Assembly (NCBI GenBank): GCA_030147505.1
Contig: JASBVG010000009.1
Coordinates: 1-64,000 of the forward strand
Direction: 5' to 3'
Length of the DNA stretch: 64,000 nt
Origin: Tardiphaga sp.
GTDB lineage: Bacteria > Pseudomonadota > Alphaproteobacteria > Rhizobiales > Xanthobacteraceae
The position numbers were made by a program, and so were the translations under genes. The notes beneath the pieces are model-generated. The model did no database searches and was not told the origin of the DNA. It saw nothing but the letters and a program-made list of their open reading frames with translations. Below, in pieces: positions 17,237-27,800 of the stretch. Position 1 is the stretch's first letter; each line of letters opens with the position of its first letter.

Positions 17237-18319
17237 ATGCGCACAGATCTCTTCGACTTCGAGCTTCCAACTGACAACATCGCGCTTCGCCCGGCCTCGC
17301 CGCGCGAGTCTGCGCGGCTGCTCGTTGTGCGGCCGGGGGAGGCGCTGGAGGATCGCACCGTCGGCGATCTGCCCGACTGGCTGAAGCCGGGGGACCAGCT
17401 CGTCGTCAATGACACCAAGGTGATCGCCGCCTCGCTAACCGGCCGGCGCATCAGCCGCGATACTGAGCCGAAGATCGAGGCGACGTTGATCAAACGCATC
17501 GATGGATCGCGCTGGCAGGCCTTTGTGAAGCCGGCGAAGAAGCTCGCGCCTGGGGATGTGGTGCGTTTCGGCAATGAGGGCCGCGTCTGCCTGCTCGGCC
17601 ATCTCGATGCGACGGTGGAAGCCAAAGGCGAGGCGGGGGAGGTGACGTTCGCGTTCAGCTTCCATGGCCCGGCGCTGGATCAGGCCATCGCTGAACTCGG
17701 TGCGCCGCCATTGCCGCCCTATATCGCGTCGAAGCGCGATGCGGATGAACAGGATGCTGCCGACTATCAGACCATGTTCGCGGTCAACGAAGGCGCCGTC
17801 GCCGCGCCGACCGCCGGCCTGCATTTCACGCCGGCGCTCGAAGAGAAATTGAAAGCGTGGGGCGTCGGACTGCATCGCGTCACCCTGCATGTGGGCGCAG
17901 GAACCTTCCTGCCGGTGAAGGTGGACGACACGACCGAGCACAAGATGCATTCCGAATGGGGATCAATTTCGTGCGAGACGGCGGAAGCGCTGAATGCGGC
18001 GCGGGCCGTCGGTGGTCGCATCGTTGCGATCGGCACCACGTCCATGCGCCTGCTCGAGAGCGCAACCAATGAGGACGGCGTGATCAAGCCGTTTGCTGAC
18101 GACACCGCGATCTTCATTACGCCGGGCTATCGCTTTCGCGCCGTCGATATCCTGCTGACAAATTTCCATCTGCCGCGCTCGACGCTGTTCAGGCTTGTCT
18201 CGGCATTCGCGGGCCTCGACACCATGAAGGCGGCCTATGCGCATGCCATTTCGACAGGCTATCGCTTCTATTCATACGGCGATGCCAGCCTGCTGTTCCG
18301 AAACGAAAGTCCTCGATGA
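17237..18319 (+). CDS. queA: tRNA preQ1(34) S-adenosylmethionine ribosyltransferase-isomerase
   Basis: This encodes 360 residues. QueA transfers and isomerises the ribosyl group of SAM onto preQ1 in tRNA to give epoxyqueuosine. The N-terminus [20 protein letters not shown] is the standard family start, so the ATG at 17237 is chosen over in-frame starts at 17222 and 17201. Other family blocks are visible: [38 protein letters not shown] and NFHLPRSTL. It overlaps tgt by 4 bases (ATGA), and both act in queuosine synthesis, so they are translationally coupled. Confidence 0.97.
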   Translation: MRTDLFDFELPTDNIALRPASPRESARLLVVRPGEALEDRTVGDLPDWLKPGDQLVVNDTKVIAASLTGRRISRDTEPKIEATLIKRIDGSRWQAFVKPAKKLAPGDVVRFGNEGRVCLLGHLDATVEAKGEAGEVTFAFSFHGPALDQAIAELGAPPLPPYIASKRDADEQDAADYQTMFAVNEGAVAAPTAGLHFTPALEEKLKAWGVGLHRVTLHVGAGTFLPVKVDDTTEHKMHSEWGSISCETAEALNAARAVGGRIVAIGTTSMRLLESATNEDGVIKPFADDTAIFITPGYRFRAVDILLTNFHLPRSTLFRLVSAFAGLDTMKAAYAHAISTGYRFYSYGDASLLFRNESPR

Positions 18320-19449
18320 CCGTCGCCAACCATTTTGAATTGCTCGGCAGCAACGGCGCCGCGCGCCTCGGCCGCCTGACCACGCCGCACGGCGTGGTGC
18401 GGACGCCGGCCTTCATGCCGGTGGGCACCATCGGGGCGATGAAGGGCTTGCACTGGCGCGAGGTGCGCGATGCCGGCGCCGATATCGTGCTCGGCAACAC
18501 CTATCATCTGATGTTGCGGCCCGGCGCCGAGCGCATTTCGGCATTCGGCGGCCTGCAGAAATTCACCACCTGGAACGGGCCGATGCTGACCGACAGCGGC
18601 GGCTTCCAGGTGATGTCGCTGGCGCAACTCCGCAAGGTGACCGAGCAGGGCGTTACCTTCCGCTCACATATCGACGGCGCGAAGTATGAACTCACTCCCG
18701 AACGGGCCGTCGAGATCCAGCGCCTTCTGAACTCCGACATCGCCATGCAGCTCGACGAATGCGTACGGTTGCCGGCCGAGCATGCGGATATCGAGCGCGC
18801 GATGCAGCTCTCGCTGCGTTGGGCGGAGCGCTGCAAACGGGCTTTCGAGACAGCGCCCGACGGCTACATGCTGTTTGGCATCGCGCAAGGCGGCGACGTG
18901 CCGGCACTGCGCCACGCCAGCGCGCGCGGCCTGATTGATATCGGTTTTCATGGCTATGCCATCGGTGGGCTTGCCGTCGGCGAGCCGCAGGCGGTGATGC
19001 TGGCGATGATCGAGGAAGTCGCACCGATCTTGCCGACAGATCGGCCGCGCTATCTGATGGGTGTCGGAACGCCCGAGGATATTCTCGAGGCGGTGGCGCG
19101 CGGGGTCGATATGTTCGACTGCGTGATGCCGACCCGCAATGGCCGTCACGGCATGGCGTTCACACGCTACGGCCAGATCAACATCCGCAACGCGCGGCAT
19201 CAGGACGATCCGCGTCCGCTCGACGAGGAGAGCCCGTGGCCGGCGGCGCGCAACTATTCGCGCGCCTATCTGCATCACCTCGTGCGCGCCAATGAGACCC
19301 TCGGTGCGATGCTGCTGTCGGAAATCAACATTGCCTACTATCAGACGTTGATGCAGGGGATTCGCGCAGCGATTGAAAGCGGCACCTTCGAAGACTTCCG
19401 CGCACGGACGCGTAAAGGCTGGGCGCGCGGCGACATCACGCCGCGTTAG
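18316..19449 (+). CDS. tgt: tRNA-guanine transglycosylase lacking the usual zinc ligands
   Basis: This encodes 377 residues, the normal length. Tgt swaps guanine for preQ1 at the wobble position of GUN-anticodon tRNAs. Family blocks are intact: [23 protein letters not shown] with the substrate-binding Asp, and [15 protein letters not shown] with the nucleophilic Asp near residue 267. The usual C-terminal zinc site (C-x-C-x2-C and a later His) is absent: at the place of the cysteines, near residue 303, the sequence is [20 protein letters not shown], and the later 'H-N' is replaced in [10 protein letters not shown]. Everything around the site aligns, so this is substitution and not a frameshift. 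Translation is coupled to queA. Confidence 0.95.
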   Translation: MTVANHFELLGSNGAARLGRLTTPHGVVRTPAFMPVGTIGAMKGLHWREVRDAGADIVLGNTYHLMLRPGAERISAFGGLQKFTTWNGPMLTDSGGFQVMSLAQLRKVTEQGVTFRSHIDGAKYELTPERAVEIQRLLNSDIAMQLDECVRLPAEHADIERAMQLSLRWAERCKRAFETAPDGYMLFGIAQGGDVPALRHASARGLIDIGFHGYAIGGLAVGEPQAVMLAMIEEVAPILPTDRPRYLMGVGTPEDILEAVARGVDMFDCVMPTRNGRHGMAFTRYGQINIRNARHQDDPRPLDEESPWPAARNYSRAYLHHLVRANETLGAMLLSEINIAYYQTLMQGIRAAIESGTFEDFRARTRKGWARGDITPR

Positions 19450-19887
19450 CCTGCGGTTTTCGGCCGTCTCAGGTCGCGCAGGCAGGCGTTCGGATTCTTC
19501 GATGAAGTTGCACATCCCGGTGGAGGACGGATCAGAATCGATGCGAGGATCTGATCCCATGGGGCTGGCATCTTCATCGCTGTAGCCAGCAGCAGCAGCA
19601 TAAGGGCATTGTGAAGCCATCGCGGTCGCTTGCGGATACGTAGCCTATTCTGAATGCCCGATCCCTTTTACAAAATTCGCGGTTATGTGAGACCGGAGTC
19701 GTGCTGCAGAACGATTGATGTAAGCGTCGTTCGTGCCGGACGCCTTCTGTCGTAAAATCGTAATCTTCGACCAATAAGCGTTTGACCGTCGTCCAAGCAG
19801 GAAGGCGGCCTTGACGCCTATCAATTGGCCGACCGATGAAACGAGCCAGTTACCCCTCAAAGCTGATTATGCTTTGTCATAGAATAG
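19450..19887. other. Intergenic region between tgt and the truncated giant gene
   Basis: 438 bases hold no gene that can be supported on either strand. The left junction of the accessory 44-kb block must lie here. No attachment site, tRNA or IS end was recognised. Confidence 0.5.
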
Positions 19888-21795
19888 GACGCTTTCGCGA
19901 TCCGCGCGTCAGGTCCCGGCGAGATCGAATGTCCGGCTGTTTTCGAGCAAGACCGTTTGGCGTCGTTCATCAGCGGCTGGTCGACTGGGATCAACAATCT
20001 TGCCGCAACCAGCCAAGGCCGCTTTTACGGTGCGCCGCTCTACGCATTCGGGTCGAACAGTATTGCGAGCGACCTTCATGCAGGCGATGACGAGCCCCAG
20101 CGGTTCTATGCCGTGGACGGCGATATCATCGGTTTGCGCACAGGCGAACTGCTCGATCATACGCGGGGCGGTACGGTCGTTTCGTCAATGCAGGCCGATC
20201 GCTGGTATCTCGCCGCCAAACCGGTCCGTATCATTGCCGGCCGTGACATCATCGGTTCGGGCGAGCAGCCGGCCTTTGTTTCAGCTAACGGCGTGACGCA
20301 TTATGCGAACAGCGCGAGCTATGGCGCGGAGTCGCAGGGCAACCTGATCTATCATGCCAATGCCGACGACGTGTCGGTGATCCGTGCGGGCCGCGACATC
20401 CAGGTCTCCACTTTCACGATCGCCGGCCCGGGCACGCTCGACATGTCTGCCGGTCGCAACATTTATCAGGCCGACAAGGGATCCGTGACCTCGATCGGTC
20501 CTGTCGCTCCGGGCGACCGCCGCCCCGGCGCGTCGATCGTCGTCGCCGCTGGCGTCGGTCGCGACGGCCCCGACTACGCCGCCATCGCTGCGCGCTATCT
20601 CGACTCCGCCAATCTCGCCGATCCCGCCCTTCCTCTCGCCGAGCAGGGCGGCAAGGTGGCCAAGGTCTATGTGAAGGACATGTCGGATTGGCTCGCGAGC
20701 CGGTACGGCTTCTCCGGATCCGAGACCGAGGCGCTGGCCTATTTCCGTGCGCTCGCGCCGGAGCAGCAAAACATCTTCTTGCGGCAGGTCTATTTCGATG
20801 AGCTGCGGGAAGGTGGCCGCGAATACAATAACCAAAGCAGTAGTCGTTTCGGCAGCTATCTGCGCGGACGCCAGATGATCGCCACGCTGTTCCCGGAGAC
20901 CGATGCAACTGGCGGCGTGATCCGTCGCACAGGCGACATCACGATGTTCGGCGGTTCAGGCATTCGAACCAATTCCGGCGGCCATATTCAGTTGCTGGCG
21001 CCCGGCGGGCAGATCGTCGTTGGCGTGCAGGGCGCGGTGCCGCCGGCAACCGCCGGTATCGTGACCCAGGGCAGGGGCGATATCGGTATCTATAGCCAGA
21101 AGTCGATCCTGCTTGGCCTGTCGCGCATCATGACGACCTTTGGCGGCTCGATCCTCGGCTGGTCGGCGGAGGGCGACATCAATGCCGGTCGCGGGGCCAA
21201 GACGACGGTGATCTATACGCCGCCGAAGCGGACCTACGATCGCTACGGCAACGTTGACCTCGCGCCGCAGGTGCCGTCGGCCGGCGCGGGCATCGCCACG
21301 CTCAACCCGATCCCGGAAGTGTTGCCCGGCGACATCGACCTGATCGCGCCGCTCGGCACCATCGATGCGGGCGAAGCGGGCATCCGCGTCTCGGGCAACG
21401 TCAATCTGGCAGCACTTCAGGTGCTGAATGCGGCGAACATTCAGGTGCAGGGCACCAGTACGGACATCCCGACCGTGCAGGCGCCGAGCATCGCCGCCGC
21501 GCTGTCGAGTTCCAATGCTACGGCGGCGACCCAGCAGACCGCGACGCCAAACCAGGGCAGCGGCAACGAGCGGCCGTCGGTCATTATCGTCGAGGTGCTC
21601 GGCTATGGCGGGGGCGGAGAGGAAAAACAACCTGACGAGCGATCCACATGGAAGCGCGAGGAGACGCAGAACTACGACCCAACCAATCCCGTAAGGATTC
21701 TCGGTAACGGTCCTGTAACAGAGCAGGAGTCGCGCATGATGACGAACCAGGAGCGGAAAGAGCTCGACGAGGGATCGGAGCAGCGAAGGATGTGA
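19888..21795 (+). pseudogene. C-terminal remnant of a giant TpsA/haemagglutinin-like gene
   Basis: An open frame of 636 codons from the stop at 19885 encodes only the C-terminal end of the giant exoprotein family seen later. It includes RAGRDIQVSTFTI and IYQADKGSV blocks, the DUF3739-type domain (ALAPEQQNIFLRQVYFDELR and EGGREYNN), beta-helix strands, and the invariant tail ERPSVIIVEVLGYGG. It has no signal peptide and no TPS domain, and no convincing start (TTG at 19957 is merely the first possible). It aligns best to the module 2 giant (its last ~550 residues). It is read as a fourth paralogue that lost its 5' end together with its signalling genes, immediately after tgt. It may be untranslated. 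Confidence 0.85.
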
Positions 21796-22311
21796 GGGGC
21801 GCAATCGCCTTCTCACATCGATGGCGTGCCATCGTCGCCGGAGAAGATGAAGTAAGAAGTGCTGAGATCAATAGCTTGAACGATACCGAAATGGATTTTC
21901 ATCATTTGACTGCTTCCCTTCGTATCCGATCACAACGAATATCGCGCTTCTGAAAGAATTCGACCATTCTCTTGCCGAAGATCGATGTCATCGAGGTCTC
22001 GACCTTACTGCATCGACGGGCTTTAGTGTCTTCTAGAGCGATGGACAGGGCGGCGGGGCCTGCGTCTAACGAGAGCTCGATGTCGGATTTTTGCGCAAAA
22101 CGGACGTCGAAGACTTTTCATTTGTCTCGCAATGACGCCGCTCGTGGTCAATCTTGTTATATCGGGAACGGCTCGCGGGCTACACGCCACAAGCGATTAA
22201 CTGGCGTTATCGCACGCAATGCGACCAGGAGGACCTGTGACATCCTGCCGTCATAAAACGTGAATAGATCAATCGCGCATTTGATGATCCCACCAACGGG
22301 AGGGCGGACGT
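21796..22311. other. Intergenic region upstream of module 1
   Basis: 516 bases without a supported gene. The last part holds the ribosome site (gggaggg) of the next gene. A promoter for module 1 should be here. No terminator for the upstream remnant was recognised. Confidence 0.5.
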
Positions 22312-23082
22312 TTGAGTCCGGCTTCGCTTTTGTCGATCTTGGCCTGCGTTCGGACGGCCAGTGCGGTGCTGGCTATGGTATCGTTGACGACGTCGAGCCA
22401 ATGGGCTGTGGCCCAAGCGCGCAACGAAGCCATTCACGCCGAGGAAGGGCCGCCTGGCTCCGAGGGAAGGGCGGTCGAGTTCGCCATTCCATCTCAGCAG
22501 TTGGAGACTGCACTAAGGGCTTTTGCCGCAACCGCACAGGTCAATTTGTTCTACGAAAGCGATGCTATTTCCGCACAACGTTCCTTCCCGATACACGGCA
22601 CGTTCCCTCCCGAGATCGCGATGAGATTGATCTTGCAGGGCACCGGCCTGTCCAGCACCTCGTACGACAGGGGGACGATTACGATCCTGTCGCCTGCCTC
22701 CAAGGGACAAGAGCCTGCCGAGCTGACGCGCGCAAAGCTGCGGGTGGTCGAATTCGCACCTTATCTGGGGTTGATCCAAGGCAGCCTCGACCGTGCCTTG
22801 TGCGGGGTATCTGTGGCCGCCGACGATCCCGACGAACTGCTGGCACGGATCTGGATATCATCAGTCGGCAGCGTGCAGCGAGCGGACCTACTGTCGACGA
22901 CAGGGGCTGATGCGCGCGACCGCATCTATCTGGCCGCACTCGCTTCGGTCGCCACGGGCGAACGGCCGCCAGCCGGGATGCCGCAGCCGGTGAATCTTTC
23001 ACTGATGCCGAAGCGAACGCAGCGCTCGGCGGCGTGTCGGGCATCGACGACGCCACGATTGCGATCAGCTACCTATGAGTAG
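22312..23082 (+). CDS. VreA-like signalling protein (STN plus TonB-C-like), module 1
   Basis: This encodes 256 residues from a TTG with a strong GGAGGG ribosome site. Residues 1-35 are a signal peptide (ending WAVAQA). Residues 55-127 are an STN domain (VEFAIPSQQLETALRAFA ... LILQGTGLSS), which in TonB-dependent transducers contacts the FecR anti-sigma factor. Residues 150-235 have a TonB-C-like layout (ARIWISSVGSVQRADLL and AGMPQPVNLSLMP). There is no beta-barrel. This architecture matches VreA of the P. aeruginosa PUMA3 system. Cys164 and Cys242 flank the second domain; the same pair is found in the other two modules. The stop overlaps the start of the sigma-factor gene by 8 bases. Role inferred: periplasmic input for the adjacent sigma/anti-sigma pair. 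Confidence 0.85.
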   Translation: MSPASLLSILACVRTASAVLAMVSLTTSSQWAVAQARNEAIHAEEGPPGSEGRAVEFAIPSQQLETALRAFAATAQVNLFYESDAISAQRSFPIHGTFPPEIAMRLILQGTGLSSTSYDRGTITILSPASKGQEPAELTRAKLRVVEFAPYLGLIQGSLDRALCGVSVAADDPDELLARIWISSVGSVQRADLLSTTGADARDRIYLAALASVATGERPPAGMPQPVNLSLMPKRTQRSAACRASTTPRLRSATYE

Positions 23083-23680
23083 TGTCGCGGACGTCACCCG
23101 GCTGCGGCAGTTGCTTGTCGGAGAATATGATGAATTGCGCAGGCAATTGACCCGCCGCCTCGGCTCCGAAGACGCCGCGCGCGAGGTGCTGCAGGAGACC
23201 TATCTGCATCTTGAGCGGCCGGCGCGGCTGAGCGTGATCGACAGCCCGAAGCGATACCTGCTGACGATCGCGACCAATATCGCGCGCATGCGGTTCCGCC
23301 GCGAGCGTCGATTGACCAGCCTGTCCGATCTCGACGATGCCCTTGGCTTTGTCGATGACGCCCCCGATCCGCTGCGCAGCCTTGAAGCCCGGCAGGAATT
23401 CGAGGTGCTGAAAGCCGCCTTCGACGAGCTGAGCGAGCGGCGGCGCTTCATTCTGGTCGCTTCCCGACTGGAAGGGCGTAAATTGCGCGATATCGCCGAG
23501 GAGTTGCAGGTTTCGCAACGTCTCGTCGAAAAGGAACTGAAGGCTGCGCTGATGATCTGCGGCGCGAAGATCAGGCGAAAGATCACGCAGCGGTTCGGTC
23601 CGGGCGTCCGTGAAGCATCATCTATGGGAGCGCCGTCCGAGGCGCAGGCGCACGACATCAGCCATGACGACCCAGAATGA
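23075..23680 (+). CDS. FecI-type ECF sigma factor, module 1
   Basis: This encodes 201 residues. Sigma region 2 is seen as RRLGSEDAAREVLQETYLHL and PKRYLLTIATNIARMRFRRE; region 4 as ELSERRRFILVASRLEGRKL followed by the helix-turn-helix IAEELQVSQRLVEKELKAAL. There is no region 3, as in ECF factors. The composition places it in the FecI/iron-starvation group, whose members are released by FecR-type partners. A C-terminal tail (KITQRFGPGVREASS) is shared with the module 2 sigma but not with module 3. It overlaps both the upstream VreA-like gene and the downstream anti-sigma gene, so the three are translationally coupled. Confidence 0.93.
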   Translation: MSSVADVTRLRQLLVGEYDELRRQLTRRLGSEDAAREVLQETYLHLERPARLSVIDSPKRYLLTIATNIARMRFRRERRLTSLSDLDDALGFVDDAPDPLRSLEARQEFEVLKAAFDELSERRRFILVASRLEGRKLRDIAEELQVSQRLVEKELKAALMICGAKIRRKITQRFGPGVREASSMGAPSEAQAHDISHDDPE

Positions 23681-24689
23681 GCCAAAGCCGATGATTCCCG
23701 CTATTGCCGACGAAACCCCGGCGGGCCTCGATCCGATCACGAGCCAAGCCTATGCGTGGATCACGCGTTTCATGGCAGGCGACATGACGCCCGCCGACAT
23801 CGATGCGATGAAGGCGTGGTACCGGCAGAGCGTGGAGCACAGAAAAGCCTATGCTGAAGCGCGCCATGTCTGGCAGTCACTCGGTCCGATCGCCAGCGAG
23901 AGTCGCCATGGCGTTAGTGCAGGCGCGGTCGTGCCGGTGGTCAGTAGGTCTGCGGTTCTGCCGAGCCGCCGCATGTTCATCGGCGGTGCGATGGCGGCTG
24001 CGGCCGCTTCGGCTGCCTATGTAGCGATCCGTCCGCCGCTCGATCTATGGCCGTCCTACTCTGAGCTGATGGCCGATTTCCGGACCGGTGCCGGCGAGCG
24101 GCGTCAGCTCGTATTGGCTGGCAATGTTGGTCTCGATCTCAACACGCGTACCAGCATCGCGGTGCGCGATGCGTCACCGGTTGTGTCGCAGATCGAAGTG
24201 CTGGCGGGCGAGGCGGCGATCACGACGGGCGGCGCCCCGCTGCCATTCACCGTACTCGCTGCCGACGGACGCGCCAGCGCTGACAATGCCGTATTCAATC
24301 TGCGCTGCGACGGACGGCAGGTGTCCATCACTTGCCTGCAGGGGCGGCTGAAGGTCGAGCGCAACGGCAGCTCTGTCGTTCTCACCGACAGCCAACAGGT
24401 GAGCTACGGCGACGGTGGTATGGAAACTGTTGCCAACATCGATGCCGAGAGCGTGACGGCATGGCAGCGCGGCGTGCTGACATTCGATGCTACGCCGGTT
24501 GCGCGCGTCATTGCCGAGATCAACCGGTATCGGCCGGGACATATCATTCTGATGAATGACGAGATCGGAAAACGTCTGCTGAACGCACGTCTCAGAGTGA
24601 ATGAGACCGACAAGATCATCGTGCAGATCGTGCATATCTTTGGGGCGAAATCCCGCGCATTGCCGGGCGGTGTTGTCCTGCTGACATAA
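23664..24689 (+). CDS. FecR-type anti-sigma factor, module 1
   Basis: This encodes 341 residues from the ATG at 23664, which overlaps the sigma gene by 17 bases; an open upstream extension is not family-like. Residues 27-75 are the cytoplasmic sigma-binding domain (AYAWITRFMAGDMTPADIDA ... WYRQSVEHRKAYAEA). One membrane segment follows (MFIGGAMAAAAASAAYVA), preceded by Arg102-Arg103 in a twin-arginine-like context. The periplasmic FecR domain starts with PPLDLWPSYSELMADFRT, and the last 80 residues (WQRGVLTFDATPVARVIAEI ... LPGGVVLLT) have an STN-like fold as in FecR proteins. It should hold the adjacent sigma factor inactive until the VreA-like protein signals. Confidence 0.92.
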   Translation: MTTQNEPKPMIPAIADETPAGLDPITSQAYAWITRFMAGDMTPADIDAMKAWYRQSVEHRKAYAEARHVWQSLGPIASESRHGVSAGAVVPVVSRSAVLPSRRMFIGGAMAAAAASAAYVAIRPPLDLWPSYSELMADFRTGAGERRQLVLAGNVGLDLNTRTSIAVRDASPVVSQIEVLAGEAAITTGGAPLPFTVLAADGRASADNAVFNLRCDGRQVSITCLQGRLKVERNGSSVVLTDSQQVSYGDGGMETVANIDAESVTAWQRGVLTFDATPVARVIAEINRYRPGHIILMNDEIGKRLLNARLRVNETDKIIVQIVHIFGAKSRALPGGVVLLT

Positions 24690-24844
24690 CATGCACTGAA
24701 TGTGTACTCGATCGATCGGCCGCCAAAATCTTTGCAAACGTTAAGAAAGTTGTTCGGTCGCCGCCGGTGCCGTTCATCCCGGAGCTAGAAGCGTTGAGAA
24801 ATCGCGCTCGGCCCGTTTGAAATCGTCACCGGAAAGGCGTCCAC

Positions 24845-27800
24845 ATGTCCCGGCACATCCGTTTGCAGCGCTCCCATCGTGTCTTTCAGCCGAGCGCATT
24901 GCTGGCCGGCGCGAGCATGATTGCGCTTCTGGTGGCGCCGTATGGCGTTGCGCAGGCGCGCAGTCTGAACGGTGGCAGTTCGGGTGCGCAACCTGTGCCC
25001 GTCAATGTCGCCGCAGATGCGGCGAGGGCGGGTGCACAACAGGCGGCGCAAACTGCATCGCAAGCCATGATCCGTGCCTCGAGGGCGATGCAGAACATGC
25101 GCGGTATTCAGGATTCAGCGCGCGCCGCCGCGATGTCGGCGTCGTCGACGGTGCCGAATGGTCTGGTGCCCGGAGGCCTCGTCGTCTCGCCAGACGTGAA
25201 GACCGATCCAACCTTGTGGCAAGGCGCCAAGCTCCCGACCGAGATGGTTGCAGGCGGGCGCAACCAAGTTGAGATCAGGCAGACGGAATCCAAGGCCATC
25301 CTGACCTGGGACACGTTCCATATCGGCCGTGAGACCGATCTCTATTTCAACCAGACGGCGGGCGGTGCCGACAAGGCTAACTGGATCGCGCTCAACCGCG
25401 TCATCGATCCGTCGCTGGCGCCGAGTCGGATTCTCGGCACCATCAAGGCCGAAGGGCAGGTCTATGTCATCAATCGCAACGGCATCGTCTTTGGCGGATC
25501 GAGTCAGGTCAACACTCACACATTCGTGGCGTCGTCGCTCAGCCTGAGCAACGAGCAGTTTCGCGCGGGTATCAATAAAAGCCTCGATATCATGGGAAGC
25601 GACGGTTTTGTCCGCGGCATTCCGACCTTCGGGGACAGTTCGACAGACACGGTAGAGACGAATGTCATCCACTATCGCCGAACGCCCGGGGCTGTCGTTG
25701 TCGAAGCTGGCGCAGTCATCGAAAGCGCCAGCGGCGGGAAGGCGATGTTGTTCGCGCCCCATGTCTTGAATGCCGGAACGATCCGGACGCCCAGTGGCCA
25801 AGTGCTTCTCGGAGCGGGCGAGAATGTGTGGCTGGCTGATCCGAGGTTAAATGACCAAGGCAGCGCCATACGCGGGTTGGATCTAGCGGTCTCGTCGCCG
25901 ACCGAATTTTTACCGAATTACTTGCTACTAAGCCGGGCGGTCGCGAATCCTCCGCTACCGACCAATAGCTATGCGATCGTGATAGCCGAAATGGAAGCAC
26001 GTGCCGCCAGTGTCGGATATCGCGTGTCGAATACCGGTTCGATCGAAGTGTCCCGCGGCAACATCACGATCAGGGGTCGCGAAATCCAGCAGAATGGCAC
26101 AGTGGTCGCATCGACCGCGCTCAACAATCAAGACGGCTCCATCAATATCAGTGCGCGGAGTCAGGGCATGATGGGGAGCGGTGATGAATTTGCGACCTCT
26201 CGTGGACTCTTCTGGTGGGGCAGCGGGAAGCTTAGCCTCGGTTCGGGAAGCCTTACTACGGTGATGCCGGATCTGAGCGATACGAGCACCATCGAGCAGA
26301 GCAATGTCGGGACGCGTTACCGCGCAGGCACAATCGATCTGCGCGGCACGGTGATCGATATTCAGGCCGGCGCCACCGTTGTCGCGCCGTCCGGGACGAT
26401 CTCGGTGATCGCCAGCAAGCTGCCGCCGAGCATTCCGGGCACCGTGCCCGGTGCGCTCGACAAGGTCGACGACGGTAGCCGCATCTATATCGGGGCCGAC
26501 GCACTGCTCAGCGTGGGCGGTCTGCGCGATGTGGTTCTTGCGATGGAAAGCAACACCATCCAGGCCGAACTGCGCATCAACGAATTGCGCGACAGTGTGC
26601 TTTACATCGACTCCTGGCTGCGCGGTGCTACAGTGTATGTCGACAAACGCACCAACGGCACATTCGCGGACGGTCCGATGGCCGGCGTGCAATGGTTCAA
26701 GGACAAGGGCGGTACCTATCTGGCGGGGCGATGGGAAGGCACGCCGCTCGGTGACGTCAGCGGCTGGATCGGAACCGGCAACACCACGCTCGCCGAGCTC
26801 TCCACCGTCGGCGGCAAGATTGTCCTTCGCGCGGGCGGCGAGACCATCGTTCGCGCGGGCGCCGTGCTCGACGTCTCTGGCGGATCGGTGCGTTATCTCG
26901 ATGGCTGGATCACCACGACCAAGCTACTTGGTGCCGATGGCCGCATTTACGATATCGGGGACGCGATGCCGGACCGGCAATATGTCGGCTTCCCTGGCAG
27001 CTTCATGCGGCGTCATGAGCGGATCAATCTCACCGAGACTTGGCGTAATGTCTTCGATCGCAACAATGTCCGGCGCTTCGAGCAGGGCTATATCGAAGGC
27101 CGCAATGCCGGCAGCATCGTAATCTATAATGGTGCGGGCCTTGCCCTGGAAGGTGAACTCGACGGTCATGTCATCACCGGCCGACGTCAGACGGCCAATG
27201 GCAAACCTGCGACCGCCGGCAGCCTGCAATTCGGCGGCGGGAGCGTTCCGGAAGGGCCGTGGTTGGCATCGACCATGGTTATCACGCACAAGCCCGTGAT
27301 GCTCGCTGACGATTTCACCGTCGATAGCAAGTTGCCGAACGATTTCTACGATCCGAAACTGAGCGATACGGATATGGCGCGTGAAGCCAAGGGGCGCGCC
27401 AAGACGACCTATATCGCCGATGACATTCTCAATCGATCGGGCATGGGCAGGATCGATATCATCTACAACAAGGCGTTCAAGCTGGACGAATCGGCGCATG
27501 TCAAACTGACACCGGGAGCGTCGCTCAACGTGTATCAGCACGGCAGTCCGACCAATGCGTTGCCGACAACGGCGGAAATCAATGGCAGCATCCGCATCGC
27601 CGGGGGTACCGTCACTATTCTTGTCGGCAACTCCATGACGGTGGGTGGCCGCGCCGTGATCGATGTGAGCGGCAGCTGGCTCAACGATCTCGCGGATGGT
27701 GGGCCGGCGCCGTTCTCGCAGATCAATGGCGGTTCGGCGGTCTTGGCGGTCGATGCCAATGCTTTCGGCTCCGGCGTCAAAGGCGCGATCACCATCGCAT

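Noticed and set aside
19574..19860. Short minus-strand frames between tgt and the giant stump
   Set aside because: They overlap each other in different frames, lack ribosome sites, and match nothing recognisable.
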